Positions 1 through 8,502 of a DNA stretch of 64,000 nucleotides are shown piece by piece; position 1 is the stretch's first letter, and each line of letters starts with the position of its first letter. The notes under the pieces were generated by a model. The model saw nothing but the letters and a program-made list of their open reading frames with translations, was not told where the DNA came from and made no database searches. The stretch comes from Bdellovibrionaceae bacterium UBA6502 (GTDB lineage: Bacteria; Bdellovibrionota; Bdellovibrionia; Bdellovibrionales; UBA840), in NCBI GenBank assembly GCA_002436415.1, contig DJMA01000042.1, positions 1-64,000 on the forward strand. The letters run 5' to 3'. Made by a program: the position numbers and the translations under genes.

Positions 1-39
1 GGTGGAGCCATACTATCATCCTGGTCCAAAAAGGTCTGA
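1..39 (+). CDS. C-terminal end of an upstream gene (partial)
   Basis: The first frame is open from the window edge for 12 codons and ends in TGA at 37-39. The residues read GGAILSSWSKKV. They could be the C-terminus of a protein that begins outside the window, but this is too short to identify. Frame 2 is also open to about 199 but looks like Phe/Leu-rich non-coding sequence. The stretch from 40 to 330 otherwise holds only a small GC hairpin and a promoter. Confidence 0.25.
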   Translation, partial: GGAILSSWSKKV

Positions 40-131
40 GAAAAACACTTTTGTTTCATACGGCCTCTTTCTCATTTCTTTTTATCTAAATCTCGTCGTC
101 TATTTTTATTTTTGCTGGCGCGGGGGTATGG

Positions 132-146
132 GGCGGCTTTGCCGCC
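132..146. other. Small GC-rich hairpin
   Basis: GGCGGC, loop TTT, GCCGCC: a perfect 6-bp stem in otherwise very AT-rich sequence. It lies between the putative end of an upstream gene and the ABC transporter promoter. No long T tract follows directly, so a terminator role is possible but weakly supported. Confidence 0.35.
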
Positions 147-293
147 GTTTGCTGTTTGAGGCTTTTGACTTAAAGGTGCTTTTGTTTTTTGTTGCTTAAA
201 ATGTTGGCTTTTGTTTTTTTTGGAAAGTGATTTGCTTTTGTAAATGTAAAGTTTTGTATTTGGGCTATAGGACTGTGCCTTTAGGGGGAGCTA

Positions 294-302
294 TGCTATA
301 AT
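294..302 (+). promoter_or_regulatory. Extended -10 promoter for the ABC exporter genes
   Basis: TGCTATAAT is a perfect TATAAT hexamer (297-302) preceded by the TGn extension. No good -35 is visible, as expected for extended -10 promoters. Transcription would start near 309, leaving a leader of about 20 nt before the TTG start at 331. This also argues against the upstream GTG at 322 as the start. Confidence 0.6.
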
Positions 303-330
303 GGTGCGATCAAAAAAATAGGTGGTTAGA

Positions 331-1239
331 TTGAAAGCATTAGATGTTAGTGGTGTTAGCAAGAGTTATGGAAGTTTGAAAGCTCTTGATGATGTTAGTT
401 TTTCTATAAATCCAGGAGAAATGTATGCTTTGCTTGGACCAAATGGTTCAGGGAAAACAACTTTGATTTCTATTATTAGTACGCTTTTGCGTGGTGACTC
501 AGGTTCTATTAAAGTTTTTGGGAATGAGGTTGGACCTGAGCAGTATGATACGAAAGCCTTGATTGGATTGGTTCCTCAAGAAATTATTAACCATGGATTT
601 TTTAAAGTTCATGAAATTCTTCGTTTTGTGTCTGGTTATTATGGACTTTATGACAATCAAAAGCGTTGTGACTATTTGTTAGATAATCTTGGGCTTACTG
701 AGCATAGAGATAAACTGGTTCGTGAATTATCTGGAGGTATGAAACGCCGTTTGTTAATTGCTAAAGCCTTGGTACATAGTCCAAAACTTTTATTGCTTGA
801 TGAACCGACGGCAGGGGTTGATATAGAGTTGAGAAACTCAATGTGGGCTTTTGTGCGCGAGTTAAATGAGAAAGAAGGCATGACCATCATGCTTACCACT
901 CACTATCTAGAAGAGGCAGAGGAGCTTTGTGATCGTCTTGCTATTATTTCTAGAGGAAAGCTTTTAGAGGAAGGTGGAACCAAAGAATTGATTTCGAAGA
1001 GAACCAATAGACAAGTGGTAATTAAGACAAATACCGAGGTAGATTGTAGTTCTCCTTATTTGTTAAAAAAAGAAGAGAACTCTCTATTGTTTCAAATTCC
1101 TAATAAAATGAACTTAGGTGGCTTATTGAAAGAGTTAGATATGGATCGTGCGGTGATTGAAGACATTTTTATTAAAGAAGGAAGTTTGGAAGAAGCATTC
1201 TTGGACGTAGTAAGTACGTCTGCAAAAGGAGGTCTGTAA
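331..1239 (+). CDS. ABC-2 type exporter, ATP-binding subunit
   Basis: This is a cytoplasmic ATPase that should power the membrane protein encoded next. It has Walker A GPNGSGKTT at about residues 36-44, a Q-loop (VPQE) near 82, signature LSGGM near 133, Walker B LLLLDEPTAGVD near 155 and the H-loop His near 191. About 85 residues follow, as is usual for the ABC-2/DrrA-CcmA-NatA type. The start was set at TTG 331 because AGGTGG (320-325) lies 5 nt upstream; GTG 322 is in frame but has no ribosome-binding site. The stop overlaps the permease start by one base, so the two are translationally coupled. The substrate cannot be told; drug, polysaccharide or lipid export are all known in the family. 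Confidence 0.9.
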   Translation: MKALDVSGVSKSYGSLKALDDVSFSINPGEMYALLGPNGSGKTTLISIISTLLRGDSGSIKVFGNEVGPEQYDTKALIGLVPQEIINHGFFKVHEILRFVSGYYGLYDNQKRCDYLLDNLGLTEHRDKLVRELSGGMKRRLLIAKALVHSPKLLLLDEPTAGVDIELRNSMWAFVRELNEKEGMTIMLTTHYLEEAEELCDRLAIISRGKLLEEGGTKELISKRTNRQVVIKTNTEVDCSSPYLLKKEENSLLFQIPNKMNLGGLLKELDMDRAVIEDIFIKEGSLEEAFLDVVSTSAKGGL

Positions 1240-2027
1240 TGGCTAGCGCTAGAAAAAGTGGATTTCCTATGTTGTATTACCGAGAGTATCGCCGAATCGT
1301 TCGTGTGATTAAGCAAACGGTTTTTACGCCACTGATCAACACCGGTTTGTATTTAATGATATTTGGTGTTTCTTTGGGAGAAAGTATCACAATGGACACG
1401 GGCTTTAGCTACCTAGTGTTTCTAATTCCGGGCCTAGTCATGATGGGAGCTTTAAATAACTCCTTTCAAAACACTTCAAGTTCAGTGACCAATTCAAAAT
1501 TTCATGGAGAGCTTCAGGATTTACGAGTGATGCCATTGAGCTATTCCAGTATCGTTTGGGCTCTTTGCCTTGGTGGTCTAACTCGAGGACTAATGGTGGG
1601 AGGCTTGATAGGGATGATGGGCTTTGTATTTAATTATTTTTACTATGGAGACTTACTAGGGGTTGCTCATCCATTTTTACTTTTTGCCTTTCTTATTATC
1701 GGTAGTTTGATATTTGCACAAATTGGTATTGCCGTGGCATTTTGGGCTAGCTCTTTTGAGCAACTCAGCGCTGTAGGGAATTTTATTCTACTTCCTTTGA
1801 TGTATTTAGGAGGTGTGTTTTATTCTATCGATGGTTTATCACCGGTTTGGCAAAACATTAGTAAGTTGAATCCTTTGTTTTACCTAATCAATGGCGTTCG
1901 CTTTGGTATGTTGGGCAAAAGTGATGTTGAGCCATACTTTGCCCTGAGCGTAAGCTTGGTTTCTTTTGTTGTACTTTTTTTCGTTGCAAGAAACTGTGTT
2001 AAAAACGGTAAATACCAAAGGTTCTAA
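1239..2027 (+). CDS. ABC-2 type exporter, membrane subunit
   Basis: A 262-residue inner-membrane protein with about six hydrophobic segments, for example around residues 35-50, 60-80, 105-130, 140-165, 175-195 and 230-250. The short soluble N-terminus and this layout match ABC-2 permeases (DrrB/NodJ type), which form homodimers with two ATPase subunits. A strong AAAGGAGG site at the end of the ATPase gene precedes the ATG, and start and stop overlap by one base (TAATG). It ends convergently with the next gene: its TAA and that gene's TAG share bases at 2024-2027. The two-gene unit has no accessory gene that would reveal the substrate. Confidence 0.88.
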   Translation: MASARKSGFPMLYYREYRRIVRVIKQTVFTPLINTGLYLMIFGVSLGESITMDTGFSYLVFLIPGLVMMGALNNSFQNTSSSVTNSKFHGELQDLRVMPLSYSSIVWALCLGGLTRGLMVGGLIGMMGFVFNYFYYGDLLGVAHPFLLFAFLIIGSLIFAQIGIAVAFWASSFEQLSAVGNFILLPLMYLGGVFYSIDGLSPVWQNISKLNPLFYLINGVRFGMLGKSDVEPYFALSVSLVSFVVLFFVARNCVKNGKYQRF

Positions 2028-2815
2028 GCCGTCGTTTTATACTGGTTCATTAATTTTATGGAAGGGTAGTTTGTTTTTTCGTCATGCACAGCCTTACGAA
2101 TGGCAGCTACCTTATCATCAATCTCAGATAAATTTTGTTTAAAAGTATTAAGAGGGTAATGAAAATTAATGTCCTCTGATTTTCTGGATGCATCCTCGAT
2201 TTCTTTGATGGCCGTTAGTGCTTTGCTTTTTCCAAAATACATCAATGAATTTTTGATGGAGTGAGAGGCAAAGGTGATTTTTTGAAAATCATTGTCGTTA
2301 ATTGCATTTTCTAAGTCTTGCGTTTTCGAGCTGATTTTTTTCATCATAACTTGAAAGTTCTTTTCCATAAATTCAACGTCATCATCAAAGTAGGCTAGAG
2401 TCTCTTTTAATTCTTCTTCCGTAAATAGTCGCGCTGGTTGCATAGCTTTTTCAATCCCTTGTGCTAGTGTTTCTGCGTTTAGTGGCTTTAGTAAAAGTTC
2501 TTTGAAACCATGATTAAGGCATTCTTCTCTGGAATAACTTTCTACGAAAGCAGTGGTGGCAAGCATGTTTAAGTCAGGACAAATTTGTTGAAACTTATCT
2601 GCCAAAAGTGTTCCAGCAATGCTTGGATTGTTTAAATCGATTATCGCTAAATCAAAGGATTTTTCTTTTAAACTTCGTAGTGCATTTTCTGGATCGTCAA
2701 AGACTTGAAAATGGCATTCCATTTTTTCTAAAAACCTTTCAATGATTTTCGCACAAACCACATTGTCTTCTACTGCGATTACTCTTAGGCCTTTGAAATC
2801 TGTATGTTTTTCCAT
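2024..2815 (-). CDS. Response regulator receiver fused to HPt domain
   Basis: A 263-residue cytoplasmic signalling protein. The N-terminal receiver has acidic residues E16 D17, phospho-acceptor D60 in AIIDLN, and K110 in LLLKPLN. After a short linker, a four-helix HPt-like region carries H185 in SHSIKNSLMYFG, which fits the phosphotransfer histidine of Hpt domains. There is no output DNA-binding domain and no kinase domain, so it is probably a phosphorelay intermediate. The start at 2815 was chosen because GGGAG lies 7 nt upstream; the frame extends to 2893 without a good site. No partner kinase adjoins it, so it is an orphan. Confidence 0.85.
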   Translation of the reverse strand: MEKHTDFKGLRVIAVEDNVVCAKIIERFLEKMECHFQVFDDPENALRSLKEKSFDLAIIDLNNPSIAGTLLADKFQQICPDLNMLATTAFVESYSREECLNHGFKELLLKPLNAETLAQGIEKAMQPARLFTEEELKETLAYFDDDVEFMEKNFQVMMKKISSKTQDLENAINDNDFQKITFASHSIKNSLMYFGKSKALTAIKEIEDASRKSEDINFHYPLNTFKQNLSEIDDKVAAIRKAVHDEKTNYPSIKLMNQYKTTA

Positions 2816-2960
2816 TTTGCTCCCTTTGTCGACAAACCAGTATTTTATCGGCAGAGTCTTTCTATTTCTAAAGCTCGTATTGGTTTGAAACATTGGGCAA
2901 TATTTGATATTAAGCTATCTAAACTTTAGTTTACGGACTTACGTATAAATGGGAGAAATC

Positions 2961-4421
2961 ATGTTCGAAAGCCTTTCAGATCGGATTATGGGGAGCGTTA
3001 AAAAGCTCAAAGGCCAGCATAAAATTAGCGAAAAGAACATTGAAGACGCTGTAAAAGAAGTTCGCATGAGCCTTTTAGAGGCCGATGTAAACTTTAAAGT
3101 GGTTAAAAGCTTTATTGATGAAGTAAAGAAAAAGGCTCTAGGAGAAGAGGTTCTCTCTGCGGTTTCCCCAGGAGAGCAATTTGTTAAGATTGTAAATGAT
3201 GAGTTGGTCAGAATTTTGGGTGGCGAGGCAGAAGGCCTTGATACTAAAGGCTCACCTGCGGTTGTTTTCATGGTGGGTTTACAGGGTGCTGGTAAAACGA
3301 CCACTTCTGCTAAATTAGCTCTTCACATTCGTAAAAAATTAGGAAAAAAGCCAGGATTGGTTCCGGCAGATATTTATCGTCCAGCGGCAATCGATCAGTT
3401 AAAGCAACTAGCTAAAGACAATGACTTTCCAGTTTATGACACTCAAGTTGGTCAGAAACCAGAAGAAATCTTAGAAAAAGCAAAGGCTTGGGCTAAAGAC
3501 AATATGGTGGAAGTGGTATTAGTGGATACCGCTGGTCGTTTGCAGATTGATGAAGACTTAATGGGTGAGTTGGGGCGCTTAAAAGACATTTGGCAGCCTA
3601 GAGAAGTTTTGTTAGTAGCGGATGCAATGTTAGGGCAACAGGCCGTTAATGTTGCCGAGGGCTTCCATGCTCGCCTTGGAATTACTGGCTTGGTTCTGAC
3701 CAAGGTTGATGGTGATGCTCGTGGTGGTGCGGCTCTTAGTATTCGTGAGGCCACAGGCGTACCTATTAAGTTTTTAGGTATGGGTGAGAAAGTTTCTGAA
3801 CTAGAGGTATTTCACCCGGATCGTTTGGCATCGAGAATTTTAGACATGGGAGATGTCCTAAGTCTTGTCGAGAAAGCCCAAGAAGTTGTGGACGAAAAAG
3901 AGGCGATGAAAACCGCCAAAAAAATGATGAAAAACCAGTTCACCATGGAAGACTTCTTAAGCCAAATTCAACAGATGAAAAAACTAGGCTCTATGGAGTC
4001 TTTGTTAGGCATGCTACCAGGAATGGGGCAGTTAAAAAAACAGCTTAAAAATATGACTCCACCCGATGAGGAGTTGAAAAAAATTGAGGCCATTATTCGC
4101 TCGATGACACCAAAAGAAAGAGCGGAGCCGAAGATTTTAAATGGTAGCCGACGAGCTCGCATCGCTAAAGGTAGCGGTACTGAAGTTAAAGACGTGAACC
4201 GTTTTGTGAAGCAATTTGAGGAGTCTAAGAAGATGATGCAAAGCTTTATGAAAATGGGTGCTGGTGGAATGTTCGGAGGCGGCGGAATGCCAGGAATGGG
4301 CGGTGGTGGCTTCCCAGGAATGGGTGGCGGCAACCCATTTGGCGGCGGAGGCTTTCCTGGAATGGGTAAAAAAGGTGGAAAAGGTGGCAAAGGCGGCGGT
4401 GGAGGATTTCCTTTTAGGTAA
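2961..4421 (+). CDS. ffh: Signal recognition particle protein Ffh
   Basis: The SRP GTPase binds signal sequences and 4.5S RNA and delivers ribosomes to FtsY at the inner membrane. The sequence shows the N domain, G1 GLQGAGKTTTSAKL, DTAGRLQID, TKVDGDARGG, and then the Met-rich M domain with GSMESLLGMLPGMGQLKKQ and the RNA-binding GSRRARIAKGSG. ATG 2961 has GGGAG 5 nt upstream, better than ATG 2949. After the normal end of the M domain comes an unusual tail of about 55 residues made of Gly, Met, Pro and Phe repeats (GGGFPGMGGG-like) ending in Lys/Gly clusters. rpsP and khpA follow, as in many bacteria. Confidence 0.97.
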   Translation: MFESLSDRIMGSVKKLKGQHKISEKNIEDAVKEVRMSLLEADVNFKVVKSFIDEVKKKALGEEVLSAVSPGEQFVKIVNDELVRILGGEAEGLDTKGSPAVVFMVGLQGAGKTTTSAKLALHIRKKLGKKPGLVPADIYRPAAIDQLKQLAKDNDFPVYDTQVGQKPEEILEKAKAWAKDNMVEVVLVDTAGRLQIDEDLMGELGRLKDIWQPREVLLVADAMLGQQAVNVAEGFHARLGITGLVLTKVDGDARGGAALSIREATGVPIKFLGMGEKVSELEVFHPDRLASRILDMGDVLSLVEKAQEVVDEKEAMKTAKKMMKNQFTMEDFLSQIQQMKKLGSMESLLGMLPGMGQLKKQLKNMTPPDEELKKIEAIIRSMTPKERAEPKILNGSRRARIAKGSGTEVKDVNRFVKQFEESKKMMQSFMKMGAGGMFGGGGMPGMGGGGFPGMGGGNPFGGGGFPGMGKKGGKGGKGGGGGFPFR

Positions 4422-4470
4422 GGAAGTCTATAAATATTACATCCAGCGTTAGGTGCAATGCACTTTTAGG

Positions 4471-4499
4471 TTGAGGATTAAAGCGGAATTAGATACAAA
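4471..4499 (+). promoter_or_regulatory. Possible promoter upstream of rpsP
   Basis: TTGAGG (4471-4476), a 17-base spacer, then TACAAA (4494-4499) match a sigma-70 promoter moderately. It lies in the 151-base gap between ffh and rpsP, which is long for a co-transcribed pair. Transcription would start about 65 nt before rpsP. Confidence 0.35.
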
Positions 4500-4572
4500 C
4501 GGCAGTCTGTATTAATATTTTAAAAATGCAAAGTAAACTAGCAGCAAGATACTGCAATATTTAGGAGAACAA

Positions 4573-4818
4573 ATGGTAGTAATTCGTTTACAACGTTGTG
4601 GAAGGACTCATGCAGCCAAGTACCGTCTAGTAGCGGCTGATTCTCGTCGTTTTCGTGATGGCAAATTCTTAGAGATTTTGGGTCAATTCAACCCAAGCCC
4701 ACGCGGAAAAGAAGAAGGAATTCGCTTAGACGAAGAAAGAGTTAACTATTGGTTAGAAAAAGGCGCTCAAGCTTCCGAACGCGTAAAGTCAATCCTACGT
4801 GAAGTAAGAAAAAACTAG
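4573..4818 (+). CDS. rpsP: 30S ribosomal protein bS16
   Basis: An 81-residue small-subunit ribosomal protein with the typical opening MVVIRLQRCGRTHAAKYRLVAAD and the conserved RDGKFLEILGQFNP stretch. Length matches the family. AGGAG lies just upstream of the ATG. It follows ffh and precedes the KH-domain gene, the usual bacterial order, but rimM-trmD-rplS do not follow directly here. Confidence 0.97.
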   Translation: MVVIRLQRCGRTHAAKYRLVAADSRRFRDGKFLEILGQFNPSPRGKEEGIRLDEERVNYWLEKGAQASERVKSILREVRKN

Positions 4819-4906
4819 TCTTTGCACTTGTTTTTGCTTGCTTTATAGTATACCTAGTAAATTAGTTTAATACCTGTTCGGGCCCAAGTTGCTAGGAGAG
4901 TAGAAG

Positions 4907-5152
4907 ATGGAAACTACAAGCTTAAAAGACTTAGTTGAGTTTATGGCAAAGTCACTGGTTGATAACCCAGATGACGTTGAAGTTAGTGAGATTGCTGGAG
5001 AACAAACGACTGTAGTTGAACTTAAAGTGAGCAAAGATGATTTAGGAAAAGTGATTGGTAAGCAAGGTAGAACAGCTCGTTCTATGCGTACCATTTTAAA
5101 CGCTGCAAGCACCAAGCTTAACAAACGTAGCGTTTTAGAAATCGTAGAATAA
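4907..5152 (+). CDS. khpA: KH-domain RNA-binding protein KhpA
   Basis: An 81-residue protein of the KhpA/YlqC family. A single KH domain carries the GxxG-type loop IGKQGRTA near residue 45, flanked by DDLGKV and SMRTIL. In other bacteria KhpA binds RNA, often with KhpB, and affects cell division and translation. The gene sits directly after rpsP as usual and ends at a strong terminator. It has a good GGAG site (CTAGGAGAG) upstream. Confidence 0.93.
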   Translation: METTSLKDLVEFMAKSLVDNPDDVEVSEIAGEQTTVVELKVSKDDLGKVIGKQGRTARSMRTILNAASTKLNKRSVLEIVE

Positions 5153-5180
5153 ATCATATTTATCTCTAGATTATCTAAAG

Positions 5181-5211
5181 GGATAGTTCCAATTCGGAAC
5201 TATCCTTTTTT
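5181..5211 (+). terminator. Rho-independent terminator after khpA
   Basis: GGATAGTTCC, loop AATTC, GGAACTATCC form a perfect 10-bp stem followed by six T residues. It cleanly ends the ffh-rpsP-khpA unit. Confidence 0.93.
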
Positions 5212-5355
5212 CGTTTCATATTGAAAATTGTTAGGGTTTGGTTAACTCAAAGTGCTTTAGTTTTAACTTTGGTACAGTTTATCGAGTATAAGGCCTTTCT
5301 CCTATCAAAGCTCCGTATTGACGATAGTTATATCGAATTAGGAGGTTTTTTCAGC

Positions 5356-6774
5356 ATGTTACAAAGACTCAAAAAGTTGTCGTTCAATGCACGTTTGGTA
5401 ATAGTGATGAACTTATCCATGGCGTTTATAATGCTAGCCGCTGGAGGATTTTTCAGTTGGCGTTTACTACAAAATTTCGATAAAAGTTTAGAACATGAAA
5501 TTTTAGTAGAAAGTAAGATCATTCACCAAGCCATCAGTCGCTTTGGCGAAAAAAAGGAATTGATTCAGGAGTTCATTTCCGACATTGCCAATAATGATGA
5601 TGCGGTAAAGGCTATTGAAGTTTTCTATTCCTCTGAAAAAGTCGCCTCTTTCACTAAAAAATCAAAGATGGAGAATCTTTCTACCAAAGATTTTAAACAA
5701 AACGACGTTGTGGTGAAGATTCAATTTACCTACGATCTTTTAAAGGCAGAAAAAACAGAATCTATCTCAAGTTTAGTTTTCTATATGTGCTTTGCCATGG
5801 TGTTTTTTAGCGCAGTACTTTTCTTTATTAGTAAAAGTCTAATCAAGCCACTACATGAAGTGGTTCATGTTTTAACCGAGGCTACGGAGTCCACGGGGGA
5901 GCATGCAAATAAGTTGAAAGAAATGTCTGCCTCTGTGCAGTCCTCCGGCAATATGATAGACACAGGTTCTGAGCATACTACCAGTTCGATGCGTGGTCTC
6001 ACTGAAGCGATTAAGAAGAGTGCTGAGGAATTGAAGAAATGCCTTCAGTTGGCAAACGCTGTTAATACTAAGGCTGATCAGGGTACTGGCGTTATGAAGC
6101 GCTTAGTAGATAGTATGGAAGTGATTGAAGAAGCTAATAAGAAGCTGAACGAATTGGGTAGCATCTTTGAAGAAATCTCGTCGAAGACTTCTGTGATTAA
6201 TGACATCGTATTTAAAACCCAACTCTTATCTTTTAATGCTTCCATCGAGGCTGCGCGAGCGGGTCAGCATGGAAGGGGTTTTTCTGTGGTAGCTGAAGAA
6301 ATTGGGAACTTGGCGCAAATGTCAGGGAAATCTGCGACAGAAATTTCTAATTTATTAAGCTCCTCTGAGGAGCATGTTAAGAACATTATCTCTGGAACGG
6401 ATGAAAAAATCGCTGAAGGACGCTCGGTGAGCTTAGAAGCCCTACAGTCTTTTGATGATATTCGTAGAGACATTGGTGAGATTACAGAGAGCATAGGTGA
6501 AGTGACGCAAAACTCTGAAGGTCAAGAAAGTGTGATTAAAACTACTTTAGATACCATGGTGGAAATGAAAGAAACTGTAATGGAGCAGGGGATTTTTACT
6601 CGATCCATCGGTAAGTCAGCTAACGTGATTAAAGAACAAAGTGATGTGTTGAGTAAAACACAAAAGAAAGTAGCTAAAGTAATTTTTGGTGGTGAAGAAC
6701 TAAGTGGCAAAGATGTGAATAAAGAGAAGCTCTTAAGTCTTGTGGACAAAATGAAAAATAAGGAAGCTGCTTAA
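5356..6774 (+). CDS. Methyl-accepting chemotaxis protein
   Basis: A 472-residue transmembrane chemoreceptor. TM1 lies at about residues 14-34 and TM2 at about 139-160, enclosing a small periplasmic sensor of about 100 residues. A HAMP-like stretch starts after TM2 (SLIKPLHEVV). The cytoplasmic hairpin is clear at about 280-325: INDIVFKTQLLSFNASIEAARAGQHGRGFSVVAEE in part. There is no C-terminal NWETF-type tether. ATG 5356 has AGGAGG 10 nt upstream; the frame is open from 5221 but those residues look non-coding. The ligand is unknown. It stands alone, bounded by terminators on both sides. Confidence 0.92.
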   Translation: MLQRLKKLSFNARLVIVMNLSMAFIMLAAGGFFSWRLLQNFDKSLEHEILVESKIIHQAISRFGEKKELIQEFISDIANNDDAVKAIEVFYSSEKVASFTKKSKMENLSTKDFKQNDVVVKIQFTYDLLKAEKTESISSLVFYMCFAMVFFSAVLFFISKSLIKPLHEVVHVLTEATESTGEHANKLKEMSASVQSSGNMIDTGSEHTTSSMRGLTEAIKKSAEELKKCLQLANAVNTKADQGTGVMKRLVDSMEVIEEANKKLNELGSIFEEISSKTSVINDIVFKTQLLSFNASIEAARAGQHGRGFSVVAEEIGNLAQMSGKSATEISNLLSSSEEHVKNIISGTDEKIAEGRSVSLEALQSFDDIRRDIGEITESIGEVTQNSEGQESVIKTTLDTMVEMKETVMEQGIFTRSIGKSANVIKEQSDVLSKTQKKVAKVIFGGEELSGKDVNKEKLLSLVDKMKNKEAA

Positions 6775-6801
6775 TTAAAGGTACAACTTAATGGAAATTA
6801 G

Positions 6802-6837
6802 TCCCATCCTATTTTGTAGGCTGGGATTTTTCTTTTT
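6802..6837 (+). terminator. Rho-independent terminator after the chemoreceptor gene
   Basis: TCCCATCCTA pairs with TAGGCTGGGA (one internal mismatch) around loop TTTTG, followed by a T-rich tail. It separates the chemoreceptor from prpDBC. Confidence 0.75.
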
Positions 6838-6867
6838 CTTGCTGGTTATGCTAGCAATTGATATTTT

Positions 6868-6896
6868 TTGAAGTCATTTACGCACTGCTTTTTATT
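6868..6896 (+). promoter_or_regulatory. Possible prpDBC promoter
   Basis: TTGAAG (6868-6873), 17 bases, TTTATT (6891-6896) give a moderate sigma-70 match about 95 nt before prpD. Nearer the gene, TTTTCCCA and TGGGAGAAA form a weak dyad around 6950-6971. No PrpR-type regulator gene adjoins. Confidence 0.3.
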
Positions 6897-6990
6897 GAAA
6901 AACTTAAGGAATTTTAGGACCTTATTGGGGTTATTTATTAAAAACTTTTCCCATGACTAACTGGGAGAAATATTCCAAAGGAGTTCCTAA

Positions 6991-8502
6991 ATGATTGATC
7001 ATGAGATTCGCGTTTATCCGTCGAAAGAACACTTAGCAAAAGAAGATCAGTTCGCTCATAAAATTGCAAGTATGGCTACGGATTATGTAGATATTGATGC
7101 TGATGTTACTGAAATGATTATTAATAGAATCATCGATAATGCTTCGGTTGCCATCGCTTCCGCAAACAGAACTCCGGTGGCCAATGCAAGAAGCCAAGCT
7201 CTTTGTCATCCAAGAAAAACTCGTGGAGCCAATGTCTTTGCTATGCCGAAAGATCATTTAGTAAGTCCGGAGTGGGCTTGTTGGGCCAATGGAACGGCAG
7301 TTCGTGAATTAGATTTTCACGATACTTTTTTAGCGGCAGATTACTCTCACCCGGCAGATAATATTCCGGCCCTGTTGGCAGTAGCTCAAGCGCACGGGAA
7401 AACGGGTGCTGAACTAAATCGTGCCATCGCCACAGCTTATGAAACTCAAGTAAACCTTGTAAAAGGAATTTGCTTACATAAACACAAAAAAGACCATATC
7501 GCACATCTTGGAGTAGCTGTTGCCGCAGGCTTAGGGACATTGCTAGGTCAAGACACTGAGACGACTTACCAAGCGGTTCAGCAGGCTTTACATGTTACTT
7601 TTGCAACTCGACAATCGCGTAAGGGAGAGATTTCATCTTGGAAGGCTTATGCTCCTGCTTTTGGTGGAAAAATGGGAATCGAAGCTATGGATCGCGCTAT
7701 GCGTGGTGAAAAAGCTCCTTCACCAATTTATGAAGGAGAGGATTCTGTAATTGCCTATATGTTAGATGGAAAAGATGGACGTTATGTGGTTCCACTTCCA
7801 GCTAAAGGCGAAGCGAAACGTGCGATTTTAGACACTTATACAAAAGAGCACTCTGCAGAATACCAATCGCAGGCTTTGATTGATTTGGCTTTTAGAATGA
7901 AAGAGAAGATTTCAAACTTTGACGATATCGAGTCGATAGTTTTACACACTTCTCATCATACTCACTACGTAATTGGAACGGGCGCTAATGATCCACAAAA
8001 AATGGATCCAAATGCAAGTCGTGAAACTTTAGACCATTCTATTATGTACATTTTTGCAGTGGCTCTACAAGATGGTGAGTGGCATCATGTGAGATCTTAC
8101 GCACCGGAAAGAGCGAAGCGTGAAGATACGGTTCGTTTGTGGCACAAAATTTCTACTTTAGAAGATCCTAAGTGGACAGAGCGTTACCATGAAACCGATC
8201 CAAAGAAAAAGGCTTTTGGCGCAAAAGTGGTAATCACCATGAAAGATGGATCTGTGATTGAAGATGAAATGGCTCTAGCCAATGCTCACCCAGACGGAGC
8301 TCGTCCATTTAAGAGAGACAACTACATTCATAAATTTAAAACTTTAACAGAAGGAATCATTACACAATCGGAAAGTGACCGTTTCCTTGAGACAGTACAA
8401 AATCTTACAAAATTGAGTGCCGATGATTTGTATAATCTAAGTGTAACTGTAGATGCTATCGAGCTGATGCATAATGCTCGCGATGAAAGAGGGATCTTTT
8501 AA
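6991..8502 (+). CDS. prpD: 2-methylcitrate dehydratase PrpD
   Basis: The MmgE/PrpD-family enzyme dehydrates 2-methylcitrate in the methylcitrate cycle, which burns propionyl-CoA to pyruvate and succinate. The 503-residue product has typical family blocks: ANGTAVRELDFHDTF, SHPADNIPALLAVAQ, and ATRQSRKGEISSWKAYAPAFGG in part. AAAGGAG lies a few bases before the ATG. It overlaps prpB by one base (TAATG), so translation is coupled. The gene order D-B-C differs from the enterobacterial B-C-D order. No aconitase-like acnD or prpF is present here. Confidence 0.95.
   Translation: MIDHEIRVYPSKEHLAKEDQFAHKIASMATDYVDIDADVTEMIINRIIDNASVAIASANRTPVANARSQALCHPRKTRGANVFAMPKDHLVSPEWACWANGTAVRELDFHDTFLAADYSHPADNIPALLAVAQAHGKTGAELNRAIATAYETQVNLVKGICLHKHKKDHIAHLGVAVAAGLGTLLGQDTETTYQAVQQALHVTFATRQSRKGEISSWKAYAPAFGGKMGIEAMDRAMRGEKAPSPIYEGEDSVIAYMLDGKDGRYVVPLPAKGEAKRAILDTYTKEHSAEYQSQALIDLAFRMKEKISNFDDIESIVLHTSHHTHYVIGTGANDPQKMDPNASRETLDHSIMYIFAVALQDGEWHHVRSYAPERAKREDTVRLWHKISTLEDPKWTERYHETDPKKKAFGAKVVITMKDGSVIEDEMALANAHPDGARPFKRDNYIHKFKTLTEGIITQSESDRFLETVQNLTKLSADDLYNLSVTVDAIELMHNARDERGIF

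Noticed and set aside
2..199. 65-codon frame at the window start
   Set aside because: Phe/Leu/Tyr-rich product from T-rich sequence with a hairpin inside; no family and no visible ribosome-binding site.
3968..4390. Minus-strand 140-codon frame opposite the end of ffh
   Set aside because: Its Pro-rich product is the complement of the Gly-rich Ffh tail; ffh is certain on the other strand.
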